Assembly: GCF_047237965.1 (NCBI RefSeq) | Contig: NZ_JBDFLX010000003.1 | Coordinates: 186,001-250,000 of the forward strand | Length of the DNA stretch: 64,000 bases | DNA from: Noviherbaspirillum_A sp047237965 | GTDB lineage: Bacteria; Pseudomonadota; Gammaproteobacteria; Burkholderiales; Burkholderiaceae_D | Direction: 5' to 3' | In this document: positions 9,620-18,774 of the stretch, one piece after another | How positions within the stretch are numbered: the first letter of the stretch is position 1 | How the letters are laid out: the number at the start of each line of letters is the position of its first letter | Position numbers and translations under genes: made by a program | The notes under the pieces: model-generated | The model's input: the letters and a program-made list of their open reading frames with translations, nothing else | What the model was told of the DNA's origin: nothing | The model's database searches: none

Positions 9620-9922
9620 ATGACGTCATTGAACAAAGGCTACGGCTTTATGGACAGGATAACGCCCGAAAAGATGGTTGACGCTTTTTACGCGATAAGT
9701 AAAAGGTTGGCAAACCGAGCGCCCCGAACAAAAGTAATTGGCAACACCAGTATGCAAGCAGCTTTAGTCATGCTTCCATCGCCGGACCTTGAGGCCATGT
9801 TGAATGCGTTTCGGAGTGTCGCTGGTCAAATAGAAACCTTGTTGCTGGAAGGTCAATTAGTTGAGGTTGGCTTTGATGCGGTGAAAGTATGCCTCGATAA
9901 GCCAAGAATCGCTACCAGATAA
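9620..9922 (+). CDS. hypothetical protein, 100 aa
   Basis: I do not recognise a family. A near-ideal ribosome binding site (GGAGGT, four bases before ATG) supports expression. The protein is soluble, with two helical blocks: ITPEKMVDAFYAISKRLA and DLEAMLNAFRSVAGQIETLL, ending in a basic tail. No signal peptide or cysteines are seen. It starts just right of the IS256 element and any promoter it had may now lie across or within that element. Confidence 0.6.
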   Translation: MTSLNKGYGFMDRITPEKMVDAFYAISKRLANRAPRTKVIGNTSMQAALVMLPSPDLEAMLNAFRSVAGQIETLLLEGQLVEVGFDAVKVCLDKPRIATR

Positions 9923-10075
9923 AAGCCGCCGGCGGCTTCTCAAAAGCTCGACACCAAGTCTGCCTTGCGTGAAGCTGGCACAAAAGCGAAATTGTCATAA
10001 CTTGCAGATGCTAGACGCTCATCTCCGGTGGACGCCGGCACTCCATTAATTGCAATCAAAGTTGTGACCAGCATT

Positions 10076-10549
10076 TTAGTTCGTTTTAATCAGAAGCCTA
10101 ATGACCTGGTCCGTACGGTACGGCTTTTGTACGAAGGGAAAGTGATGCACGCTACCATGTCCTGCCACACTCGCAGGATTGGGGTATCCCGAAACCAGTA
10201 TTACCGAAATAGAAGGATAGTGCTTGCGCACCTCATGGCCCAATTCGAGCCCACTCATTCCTGGCATGACGACGTCAGTTAATACCGCATCGATACTTGG
10301 ATTCGACTTTAGTATTTGCAATGCTTCCTTGCCGCTGACGGCGGTAAATACCTCAAACCCCGCATCGCGGAACAGGTCTGCGGTCATTTCCAAAAGATCA
10401 ACATTGTCGTCGACAAGCAAACACTTGAATGTGTTCGTATCACTGCCGCGCTCTAGCGAGCCGCTCGATTCGCTAAGTTGTATTTTTTTCAGAGGCGCGG
10501 ACTTCGGCGCAGCATTAGAAAAAGGAGCAGACATGATCAGGGATGGCAT
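10076..10549 (-). CDS. single-domain response regulator (receiver)
   Basis: About 157 residues: a flexible N-terminal tail, then one receiver domain with FKCLLVDDNVDLL (acidic pair), the phosphoacceptor Asp in AVLTDVVMPGMSGLELG, the VSGYP switch region and the Lys in FVQKPYR. No output domain follows, so it acts as a CheY-like relay or through protein contacts. I chose ATG 10549, which has AAGAGA five bases upstream; 10534 is also possible. It lies downstream of the PAS kinase at 10712-12640 on the same strand and its receiver is clearly homologous to that kinase's own receiver, so the two are probable partners. Confidence 0.82.
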   Translation of the reverse strand: MPSLIMSAPFSNAAPKSAPLKKIQLSESSGSLERGSDTNTFKCLLVDDNVDLLEMTADLFRDAGFEVFTAVSGKEALQILKSNPSIDAVLTDVVMPGMSGLELGHEVRKHYPSISVILVSGYPNPASVAGHGSVHHFPFVQKPYRTDQVIRLLIKTN

Positions 10550-10711
10550 TATTCTCTTAGTTCGCTGGTCGACATTTTGACAATAGCAAAACCATACAGG
10601 ATTTCCAAGTAGAAATTCTTGGTGGAAAAAATGTAACACTGTGCATAGGCAATCCGTCCAGAACCGCGGTAGCTTTGAACACGGGGTCTATATCAACCCC
10701 TAAAATAAGAC

Positions 10712-12640
10712 TTATCCTGCAAGCCGAAGTTGCTTGGCGATGTCGCCCATTCGATAAGGCTTGTAAATTACAGGAAAGTTATACCCGTCTTCATTTTCCG
10801 AGCGCGACAATGCATCGTTTGGGTGACTTGAAACTAAGACGATGTGAACATCCCGTATTAGCCGGCGCACTTCCAGCCCCAACTTGATGCCACTCATGCT
10901 TGGCATGGCCACTTCGGTGAATAAGACGGAAATATTGGGCATGTGCCTAATGATTTCGAGCGCCTCCGCGCCGCTGCTCGCTTCGAGAACCTCATAGCCC
11001 ATCTCTTCAATAAGCGAGACTGCACGCCTCAGTGCATCACACTCTTGATCGACAACAAGTGCCGTCTTATTCGCTGACCGGACTCCGTATAAAAGATCCC
11101 CTTCATTGTCGGGCACCGCAACCACCGGTAAGTAAAGCGCAATGGTGGTGCCTTTTCCAACCTCGCTATAAAGTGTCATCCCACCGTGCGACTGCTGGGC
11201 AAATCCATAGACCTGGCTTAGGCCGAGTCCCGTGCCTTTGCCCACTGGCTTGGTCGTGAAGAACGGCTCTACTGCCCTGGCGACAACCTCTAGGGCCATT
11301 CCATTCCCTGTATCTTGTACCGTAACCCGGACAAACCGCCCGGCTGGGAGCGCCTCTACTTGCCCGTTAGAAATTTCTACCTCTTCAGTGCGCAAGGTGA
11401 TCGTGCCACCACAAGGCATTGCATGGCGAGCATTCGTCACTAGGTTCAGTAAAGCGGTCTCGAACTGCACTGCATCGACCATGACGACGCCGAGATCATG
11501 AGCGAGCCGTATATCAAAGTGAATCGTGTTGTCACCAACCCGCCGCAACACAGCAACGAAGCTTTCGATGACTTGGTTCAGATTGTGGGGCTCCTGTTTC
11601 ATTGGTTGCTGCCGTGCAAACGTTAGTAGTTGCTGGGTTAGGGTGGCCGCCCTGTCCGCGGCACGCTGCATACTCTCCAAGACTTTAGGATTAGGAGGAC
11701 TGTGCGGGTGAGCCGATAGGCGTTCCAGTCCACTGACCATAACAGCCAGCAGGTTGTTAAAGTCGTGCGCAACGCCGCCGGTTAGCTTGCCAATAGCTTC
11801 CAACTTCTGAGATTGCAACAGAGTCTGCCTAGCTTGCTCGAGCGCCTCTGTTGCTTCCTTACGCTCAGTAATGTCGCGGGTAATCTTAGCAAAACCAACG
11901 AGTGTGCCAGAGTCGTCGTAGATGGCGTCAATGACGACGTTTGCCCAGAACCGAGTGCCATCTTTGCGAATGCGCCAGCCTTCCATTTCAAAGCGTCCGT
12001 CCTGAGCGGCCTTTGCTAGTGCCTGGCCTGGTAGCCCGCTGGCCTGATCTTCTTGAGCGTAGAACCTAGAAAAGTGCGTACCGATCACCTCTTCCCGGGT
12101 ATACCCTTTGATACGCTCGGCACCGAGGTTCCAGTTGGTTATGTGCCCTGTGGGAGACAACATGTAAATTGCATAATCGGTCACGCCTTGCACGAGCAAG
12201 CGAAATTGTTCTTCGCTGGCACGCAGCGCTTCTTGAGCTTGGCGACGCTCAGTGATATCCCGGGTAATTTTTGCGAAGCCGAGCAACTTTCCTTGCGTAT
12301 CCCGCACGGGGTCAATGACCACGCTGGCCCAGAATGGGGTGCCGTCTTTACGTATGCGCCAGCCTTCTTCTTCGTATTTTCCCTGCTCCAGCGCAGTCTT
12401 GAGTGCTCTGCATGGCTTGCCGGATGCCCGGTCTTCTTCGGTGTAAAACCGTGAGAAGTGCTGCCCTATGATTTCTTCGGGAGCATAGCCTTTGAAGCGC
12501 TGTGCCCCAATATTCCAACTGCTGACAATGCCCTCAGGAGAGAGCATGTAAATCGCGTAGTCTGCAACGCTGGTTAAAAAGTGACGGAAGTGCTCTAAGG
12601 TCGTAGTCCCAAAAATGGCGGTATCAAACGTATCGTGCAT
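10712..12640 (-). CDS. PAS-PAS hybrid histidine kinase with altered receiver
   Basis: About 642 residues. Two very similar PAS domains each contain ADYAIYMLSP or DYAIYMLSPTG, HFSRFY, EGWRIRKDG and GFAKITRDITER, showing an internal duplication. The kinase core has the phosphoacceptor His in GGVAHDFNNLLA, then ATPase boxes with LLNLVTNARHAM, VQDTGNGMA and GTGLGLSQVYGF. The C-terminal receiver has Asp-Gln in place of the acidic pair and Glu (codon at 10913-10915) where the phosphoacceptor Asp is expected (VLFTEVAMPSMSG). This receiver probably cannot be phosphorylated and may mimic the phosphorylated state. ATG 12640 has an AAAGAAA site; the TTG at 12670 is less likely. Ligand unknown; cytosolic, with no membrane segments. 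Confidence 0.9.
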   Translation of the reverse strand: MHDTFDTAIFGTTTLEHFRHFLTSVADYAIYMLSPEGIVSSWNIGAQRFKGYAPEEIIGQHFSRFYTEEDRASGKPCRALKTALEQGKYEEEGWRIRKDGTPFWASVVIDPVRDTQGKLLGFAKITRDITERRQAQEALRASEEQFRLLVQGVTDYAIYMLSPTGHITNWNLGAERIKGYTREEVIGTHFSRFYAQEDQASGLPGQALAKAAQDGRFEMEGWRIRKDGTRFWANVVIDAIYDDSGTLVGFAKITRDITERKEATEALEQARQTLLQSQKLEAIGKLTGGVAHDFNNLLAVMVSGLERLSAHPHSPPNPKVLESMQRAADRAATLTQQLLTFARQQPMKQEPHNLNQVIESFVAVLRRVGDNTIHFDIRLAHDLGVVMVDAVQFETALLNLVTNARHAMPCGGTITLRTEEVEISNGQVEALPAGRFVRVTVQDTGNGMALEVVARAVEPFFTTKPVGKGTGLGLSQVYGFAQQSHGGMTLYSEVGKGTTIALYLPVVAVPDNEGDLLYGVRSANKTALVVDQECDALRRAVSLIEEMGYEVLEASSGAEALEIIRHMPNISVLFTEVAMPSMSGIKLGLEVRRLIRDVHIVLVSSHPNDALSRSENEDGYNFPVIYKPYRMGDIAKQLRLAG

Positions 12641-12955
12641 ATGTTTCTTTGTTGCAAAAATGGTTGCCAAATCTTAACCTGTTTGCTCTATATACAAGGG
12701 AAAATCGAAAGGCGACCTGTCTTGAAACAAACGCTTATCACAGCATTAGCCTGGATGTCATTCAGTTGCTGTGGCGAGAGCTTTGCCAGAGGCTAGTTCC
12801 GTTATTCACTTATTGTGGAATAACGCAACAAGCAGACTGGCATTGATCCGACCAGTTTTGCGTAGCTTGGCAGTTTAGCAAAACTAAAACATTGGTTAAT
12901 TTATAAGGAACCGCTTCCTGAGGGACATTGGTCTAACTGTTAAAGGGAATCGAAA
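12641..12955. other. gap without a gene
   Basis: Divergent intergenic region between the PAS kinase (leftwards) and the SnoaL-like gene (rightwards). It is AT-rich near 12880-12910 and should hold promoters for both, but I see no specific motif. Confidence 0.4.
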
Positions 12956-13453
12956 ATGAAGAAACCTCTAAAAAATGTTGCCATAATGCTCATGCTCGCT
13001 TACGGGACGTGTCCCCCTCTTCTAGCAGACGAGTTCGTTGCGCAAATGGAAGCTGAAAACGCACGTTGGTTGGCAGTTTATAAAAGCCAAGATGCGCAGG
13101 CATTCGGCCCAATGTATGCTCCGGATGCCATTTTGATTGCCCAGGGCAATCCTTCAATTGAAGGACGCACGGCAATTGTTCAGTTCTGGTTCGAGATGCT
13201 GAAGAAAGGATTTTTGAATCCTGCACTTGAAATTATAAATTTGCGTCAAGAAGGAAAAATAGCCTACCAAACTTGTCGATGGTCTGTACTGCAGCCAAAG
13301 GAAAACGGCGTGATCCAAAAAATTACCGGCCATACACTTCGTATTTTCGAACGTCAACAAGATGGCCGTTGGCTCATCAAAGTGCAAATGTCCAATAATG
13401 ATGAGGCTGCAATCACAAATCGGTCCAGCAGCGCATCGATCTTACAACGCTGA
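12956..13453 (+). CDS. exported SnoaL-like/DUF4440-type protein A
   Basis: 165 residues with a signal peptide (MKKPLKNVAIMLMLAYGTCP, cut probably after LLA) and one NTF2-like fold domain: ARWLAVYKSQDAQAFGPMYA, PDAILIAQG, IEGRTAIVQFWFEML, and LRIFERQQDGRWLIKVQMSN at the end. This is the pattern of SgcJ/DUF4440-type proteins, found as small-molecule binding or enzymatic cone-shaped domains. No catalytic role can be assigned. AAAGGGA lies upstream of the ATG. A paralogue sits at 24066-24557, about half identical in the mature part, so the pair arose by duplication. A copy of IS256 inserted 230 bases downstream. Confidence 0.78.
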   Translation: MKKPLKNVAIMLMLAYGTCPPLLADEFVAQMEAENARWLAVYKSQDAQAFGPMYAPDAILIAQGNPSIEGRTAIVQFWFEMLKKGFLNPALEIINLRQEGKIAYQTCRWSVLQPKENGVIQKITGHTLRIFERQQDGRWLIKVQMSNNDEAAITNRSSSASILQR

Positions 13454-13685
13454 AACGTTATCTTCGGCTCGAGTGCATGTGTAGCTTTGGAAAATGACCG
13501 ATTCGTTGTGGTCTGCTATATGGACTACGTGATGGAATCCCCATCCTTGCCGCAATCACCGTTCGTCCGGTGACAAAGTGCATTGCTATAAGGTACGAGC
13601 AAAACAGCACAGCTGCAGAGCAGTAAGCTTCTGGTTCAGTCCAGCACTTGATTTAAGTTAGCAGCGCTACGCCGGTTACAAGAGC

Positions 13686-15120
13686 GAGCTAATGTCAAAT
13701 GTCGTGTACGACTGGCCTGAAGGATAGAAGGAACATCAGGCGGCGAGCTTCTGTTGTTCCGGCGGATTGTCCGGCGCCGGGATACCATCCTTGAACGGCA
13801 CGCCGTCCAGTAATGGCTGAATTCGGTCGGCGCCGCGAATCCGGCGCCACGATTTTTCTGCCTCTTCCATCAGTTTGAATGCCAGCCCCAGGAACGTAGC
13901 CCGCGACAGGCAATTCCTCGCCCGCGTGGTTCGATGCCGCACCGTGGCAAACGTTGATTCGATCGGATTAGTGGTCCGTACATGCTGCCAATGCTCCGCC
14001 GGGAAGTCATAAAACGCCAGCAAACTCGCCTTGTCATGCGTCAGCTTGTCCGCGGCCTTCGGATACTTCGCGCCATAGGTCGTCACGAACTTCTCGAAGG
14101 CGACAAGGGCATCTGCCCTGGTGGCTGCCATAAAGATGTTTTGCATCGCCGCTTTGGCTCTGGCTTGCTGCGATGCCGGCAACGCATTGAGCACATTGCC
14201 CAGCTTATGGAACCAGCAGCGCTGCGCCCGTGTGGCAGGAAACACCTTTTCCAGCGCGGCCCAAAAGCCCATGGCGCCATCGCCCACTGCCAGCAGCGGC
14301 CCAGCTTGCAAACCGCGCGCCTTCAAGTCCAGGAGCACCTCGCGCCACGACGCCGTCGATTCCCGGAAGCCGTCGGCAATGGCCACGCGCTCCTTCTTGC
14401 CATCCGGTGTAACGCCCACAATCACCAGCAGGCATTGCCCATCGCCGCCCTCGCTCCTGACGCCGGTATGGATGCCATCGGCCCACCAGTACACATAGCG
14501 GGCAGCGGACAGATCCCGCCGGTCCCACTGCTGCCATTCGTCCGACCACTGCGCTTTGAGGCGGCTGACCACGTTGGCCGACAGGCCTTTGGCTTCCTCG
14601 CCCAACAGCACCGACAGCGCTTCGCTCATGTCGCCGGTCGAAATGCCTTTGAGGTATAGCCAGGGCAGTGCTGCCGATACACGTGGCGACTTCCTGATAT
14701 AGGGAGGCACCACCGTCGAATGGAACTTTACGCCCGTTCCCGAGCGGTCTCGCACCTTCGGCACCCTGACCGTCACCGGCCCGGCTGCCGTGAGCACGTC
14801 GCGCTCGGGCAGATAGCCATTGCGCACAACGGCTCGCTTGCCTGACAAGGTTCTCACGTTGGCGTACTGCTCCAGCAGTGCTGCCAGCTCTAGTTCAATC
14901 ACTTGCTGGATGACTTGCCGCGCGCCGCGACGCACCAGTTCGTCCAGCGATATGCCAATTTCCGGTAGACCAATGGTTGCGTCTTGCTTATCCTTGCGCA
15001 TGGTGGGAGTTTCCTCTGTTGGTTGATTTGACCTAGACAATCAAATTCTCCAACAAAAACTTCCACCGCCTTCCTCCAGCCTTCAGGCATCAGCCCGTAC
15101 ACCACTTCTGACTATAGCTC
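13686..15120 (-). mobile_element. IS256-family element, copy 2 (1435 bp)
   Basis: Same length and ends as copy 1, in reverse orientation. A 9-base duplication TACAAGAGC flanks it at 13677-13685 and 15121-15129, so it is a simple insertion. The right-flank gap to 15463 holds no gene that I can support. Confidence 0.93.
13736..15001 (-). CDS. IS256-family transposase, copy 2
   Basis: Encodes the same 421-residue mutator-type transposase as copy 1, with no difference in the translated sequence. All three catalytic acidic residues and the QRCWFHKLGN signature are intact, so it should be active. Confidence 0.95.
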   Translation of the reverse strand: MRKDKQDATIGLPEIGISLDELVRRGARQVIQQVIELELAALLEQYANVRTLSGKRAVVRNGYLPERDVLTAAGPVTVRVPKVRDRSGTGVKFHSTVVPPYIRKSPRVSAALPWLYLKGISTGDMSEALSVLLGEEAKGLSANVVSRLKAQWSDEWQQWDRRDLSAARYVYWWADGIHTGVRSEGGDGQCLLVIVGVTPDGKKERVAIADGFRESTASWREVLLDLKARGLQAGPLLAVGDGAMGFWAALEKVFPATRAQRCWFHKLGNVLNALPASQQARAKAAMQNIFMAATRADALVAFEKFVTTYGAKYPKAADKLTHDKASLLAFYDFPAEHWQHVRTTNPIESTFATVRHRTTRARNCLSRATFLGLAFKLMEEAEKSWRRIRGADRIQPLLDGVPFKDGIPAPDNPPEQQKLAA

Positions 15121-15129
15121 TACAAGAGC

Positions 15130-15463
15130 AGCCTAGCTACTTAATTTGAGCGCCGGCCACGCAGGTTAAGGAGCTCCCGGAGGATGCCTGCTGCCGGTTG
15201 TCAGGGTTTTTCATGACGGGCACTCGCCGACTAATCCCGTGCACTGTGCGACCACCATGGCATACCATGCCTCTTCAATATAAGCGCTTTAAGAGTGAAC
15301 GGGAAGATTTCTCGCATACTGCTAGTCTCTAGGCTTGTAATTCAAGCATTCTGAATGCTGGAAGGACAAAAAATCTCATCGGTAATTTATCGCTCCGGCA
15401 GTCCTATCGCTGCACCTCTCCACCAAACAGTTTATTTTCCTTGCTATAAAAAAGACTGGCGTA
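15130..15463. other. gap without a gene
   Basis: Lies between the IS256 target duplication and the 3' end of the hybrid kinase. No gene or clear terminator is visible. Confidence 0.35.
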
Positions 15464-17050
15464 TCACCTTCGCCCCTGCCCAAGGTGCTGTACAAGAAGC
15501 TCCTGCAGCTTGTGGAAGTCAACGGGCTTGGTCAAGTGGCAATCAAAGCCAGCGTCTAAAGCAAGTTGCTTGTCAGCCTCCTGTCCCCAACCAGTGGCTG
15601 CAATGAGAAACACATCTTTTCCAAGCAGCAAAGAACGGATGCGTCGGGCTACTTCATAGCCATTTAGGTCAGGGAGGCCGATATCCAGCAAGATGACGTT
15701 GGGCTTCAACCGTTCTACCGACTGTAAGCCAGTGTGTCCATCGTGTGCTGCTTGTGCTTCGTAGCCAAGTAGCTCTAATGCCATTGTCATGCTTTCGGCA
15801 GAGTCTATGTTGTCGTCGATGACTAAGATACGAAATGGCTGGGCACCTGTATTAGAGAGCTTGGGAGAATCAGCCTGTGTTGCAGCTTCAGTAAGCGGAA
15901 GCCGGACAATAAATTCACTGCCTTTTCCGACTCCTTGACTTGTCACACTGACGGAGCCACCGTGAAGCTGCACCAAACCACGTACCAACGCCAAACCGAT
16001 TCCCAAGCCACCCTGGGAACGCTCCAGAGCGGGTGACAATTGAGAAAACATGTCGAATACCGTAGCAAGCGACTCTTCGGGAATACCAATTCCCGTATCA
16101 GATACCGACACGACAGCTTCAGCTTTCTCTTGTTTTACCCGAAGCACAATCTGCCCACCTTCCGGTGTATATTTCGCTGCATTAGTCAGCAAGTTGACAA
16201 TGACTTGCGTGATCCGTGTCGGGTCGACATGGACCATCAATGCATCGTCCGGCAGATCCACTTTGAATGTATGGAATGCAGCCTCCATCATGCCACGCAC
16301 GTCTTCCGATGCCACGCCAAGAATAGTGCGGAGGTCAACTGCCTGTCGTCTCAACTCCATTCGTCCCTGCGTAATACGGGAAACATCCATCAAGTCATCA
16401 ACCAGATGCGTGAGTTGATGTAGCTGGCGATCAAGCACGCTTAGTGCCCAGGATCGGCTTGATTCATTCCCAGCATGAAGTTTAAAAATCTCCAGCACAT
16501 TACGCATCGGCGCTAATGGATTGCGTAATTCATGTGCCAGCGTGGCCAAGAACTCATCCTTGCGCCGGTCAGCCAGCTTGAGCTGCTCATTCATTTCGCG
16601 AAGCTTGTGTTCCGCGGTCAAACGCGCAGTCAGTTCATTTTCAGCACCTTTGCGTGCCAATAACAACTCTCGCTCATAGGAACGGCGATCATTTGCGACA
16701 AAAAATGCGAACTCGTCCAGTACGGTGTTGTTATGCTTACGTCGCACTACGTTCATCAGCACCGGAATACGGCGACGGTCCTGATGGACCATTTCGATCT
16801 GCACTTCCCCAACCGAGCCTTGAACTTGCAATAAAGGCACACAGTGTGTCTGATGAAACACCCGTGCCCCTACGCTGAACAAATCCTGCGTTCTGCGTTT
16901 CCCGACCAGATCGGCGGCTTCGTACCCTAGCCAACGCAATAAAGTAAAATTGATACGAAGCAACAGGCCATCGGTATTGGCTACCGCCAAGCCACACGCA
17001 GCATGCTCAAATAGAATGTTGTCCGGGGGAAGCTCCCCTCCTCTTTCCAC
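15464..17050 (-). CDS. PAS hybrid histidine kinase with receiver domain
   Basis: 528 residues: a PAS domain (residues 8-130, with FEHAACGLAVANTDGLLLRI), a coiled-coil linker, then HisKA with the phosphoacceptor His in LATLAHELRNPLAPMRNVLE. The ATPase follows with VNLLTNAAKYTPEGGQI, VSDTGIGIPEES and GGLGIGLALV, then a receiver with FRILVIDDNIDSAES, the Asp in VILLDIGLPDLNGYEV, and Lys in LTKPVDF. It has no membrane segment. The start is GTG 17050, three bases after the stop codon of the rsbQ-like gene, so the two are one operon and probably one pathway. In Bacillus, RsbQ partners a PAS-containing protein; here the partner output would be a phosphorelay. Confidence 0.92.
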   Translation of the reverse strand: MERGGELPPDNILFEHAACGLAVANTDGLLLRINFTLLRWLGYEAADLVGKRRTQDLFSVGARVFHQTHCVPLLQVQGSVGEVQIEMVHQDRRRIPVLMNVVRRKHNNTVLDEFAFFVANDRRSYERELLLARKGAENELTARLTAEHKLREMNEQLKLADRRKDEFLATLAHELRNPLAPMRNVLEIFKLHAGNESSRSWALSVLDRQLHQLTHLVDDLMDVSRITQGRMELRRQAVDLRTILGVASEDVRGMMEAAFHTFKVDLPDDALMVHVDPTRITQVIVNLLTNAAKYTPEGGQIVLRVKQEKAEAVVSVSDTGIGIPEESLATVFDMFSQLSPALERSQGGLGIGLALVRGLVQLHGGSVSVTSQGVGKGSEFIVRLPLTEAATQADSPKLSNTGAQPFRILVIDDNIDSAESMTMALELLGYEAQAAHDGHTGLQSVERLKPNVILLDIGLPDLNGYEVARRIRSLLLGKDVFLIAATGWGQEADKQLALDAGFDCHLTKPVDFHKLQELLVQHLGQGRR

Positions 17051-17053
17051 GGG

Positions 17054-17872
17054 CTACCGCACAGTCTGTAAAAGAAATCCATGCATGGCATCAAAGCTGT
17101 CGCCTGCAGCACTCATGTGTGGGCAGTGTCCCACGTTTTTTATGATGCGCAAGACACTGTGGGGCATTTGCCGGTGCATAAACTCTCCCACCTCGCGCGG
17201 CGCGATGACGTCATCGCTACATTGAAGGATCAAAGCCGGTGTAATTGACTTTGGCAAATCGGATCGGTGATCGGACAAGAATGTTACTTGAGCAAAGTGC
17301 TCGGCAATACTAGGATCGTTACGGCAAAAACTATTGGCCAACTCCGTACTCAGTTCAGGCTGCTGCGGAGCACCCATAATCACTGGGGCAATATTGCTTG
17401 ACCAGCCCAAGTAATTACTTTCCATGGTTTCGAGGATTTCATCGATTTCCGGGCGAGTAAAGCCACCAACATAGTCCCCGTCATTAATGTAGCACGGTGA
17501 CGGACTGACCATGACTTGGGCAATGAAGCGGTCCGGGGCTTTGACCGTAGCGAGCAAGCCAATTATTGAGCTTACCGAATGGCCAACAAAAACCACAGGG
17601 CCTGCAGAAAATTTATTGATAATTTCAAGCAAATCATCGGCATAGCCATGCAATGTGCCGTACTTCAATCGATCGTATGCCTTAAGGTCTGAGCCGCCAC
17701 TTCCTACCAAATCAAAAGTAATAATCTTGAAATGGTCTTCAAAGGAAGGGGCCAGATAGCGCCACATGCTCTGGTCGCAACCAAATCCGTGTGCCAAGAT
17801 CATGGTAGCGGGGCCGTCACCCCATATCTGCACGTTGTTGCGCTGCTTGACCGACATCAGGTTCTCCACCAT
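17054..17872 (-). CDS. rsbQ: RsbQ-like alpha/beta hydrolase
   Basis: 272 residues with the fold of RsbQ/KAI2/D14-type hydrolases. The oxyanion region is LAHGFGCDQSMWRYL, the nucleophile Ser lies in VFVGHSVSSIIGLLA, the acid in LILQCSDDVIAPREVGEFMH, and the His in KNVGHCPHMSAAG. The lid contains SPSPCYINDGDYVGGFTRPE, which is characteristic of the RsbQ branch. In B. subtilis, RsbQ is needed for energy-stress sensing by the PAS phosphatase RsbP. Here it is immediately upstream of, and three bases from, a PAS hybrid histidine kinase. I infer that it makes or delivers the ligand of that PAS domain. Confidence 0.85.
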   Translation of the reverse strand: MVENLMSVKQRNNVQIWGDGPATMILAHGFGCDQSMWRYLAPSFEDHFKIITFDLVGSGGSDLKAYDRLKYGTLHGYADDLLEIINKFSAGPVVFVGHSVSSIIGLLATVKAPDRFIAQVMVSPSPCYINDGDYVGGFTRPEIDEILETMESNYLGWSSNIAPVIMGAPQQPELSTELANSFCRNDPSIAEHFAQVTFLSDHRSDLPKSITPALILQCSDDVIAPREVGEFMHRQMPHSVLRIIKNVGHCPHMSAAGDSFDAMHGFLLQTVR

Positions 17873-18774
17873 TAGTATGTTTTATCGAAAAACCATAATT
17901 TTCAAAGACTTACTGCGGGCACATAGTAGCATTTGGCAGTATTTAGCGGTTGATCAAGGATGAGGAGCACTTCGAATTTCGTATAGTGCGTAGACAATCA
18001 TAAGCAACATATAACATTTCTAGTTAAAGGTTTTGGGTAGGTATGGCCATTCTGAAAATCTTCGTTGCTGCTATCGCGAGCAGATGCAACTATGTATGCG
18101 TCGAAACAGGCGGGCAAGTCAAAGGCAACCTTGGATTCCGGTGACAAGAAACCAACATTCACCTCCGGATTAATACCAAAATTTCGTTCCAATGTAGCGC
18201 GCAGCAGAGAGCCAAAATCTTTCCTCGGCAACTGGATTGTTCAATGTCATAGATATCATATTCGCAATTAGCAGTATCCCTATTTCATCTGAATTGCTCG
18301 CATTATTCATATTTCTTCTCTAAGCGAGTGATATGGCCTAGCTTTTATAGACACTCCCTCTTTTTAAACTGGCTGATTCCATGCGAACGTCAGCTTCAAA
18401 ATCCATTGCAGCCATTGAAGTGAAGGAATCCACCGACCGGTATTGGCCGCGTGCAGACATAGGACTATGCCAGGTTGTTCAAGACTTTATTAGCGAAAAC
18501 ACAGCCAGCCGGCCAATGGAGCGCTGGTTGTTCAATACTTTAACCGCTATCGGTTCATGGCCGAAGCTGCATAACGCTCTGTTTTCACATGGATAGACGT
18601 TCAAATCTTTATTGGTAGGTAACAGGCTGTTCCCTCACCTCATCCTTGGACCAGACACCGCTTGACGACGGCAATCACATGTTCCATCCGAGTACGGATT
18701 TCAAATATGTTGCGGTTTTTTTCCCGCTCGGCTTCATCGGTACTACCTTGATGCGTTTACTTATTCAGCATTGC
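17873..18774. other. 900-base gap without a supported gene
   Basis: Between two genes on the minus strand. Short open frames exist at 17998-18231 (minus) and 18381-18596 (plus), but they have no ribosome binding site, domain or composition that supports coding. I see no IS homology either. It may hold the promoter of the rsbQ-kinase operon near 17880-17950. Confidence 0.4.

Noticed and set aside
17998..18596. Two small open frames of about 70-77 residues.
   Set aside because: No ribosome binding site, no domain and no codon bias that differs from non-coding DNA.
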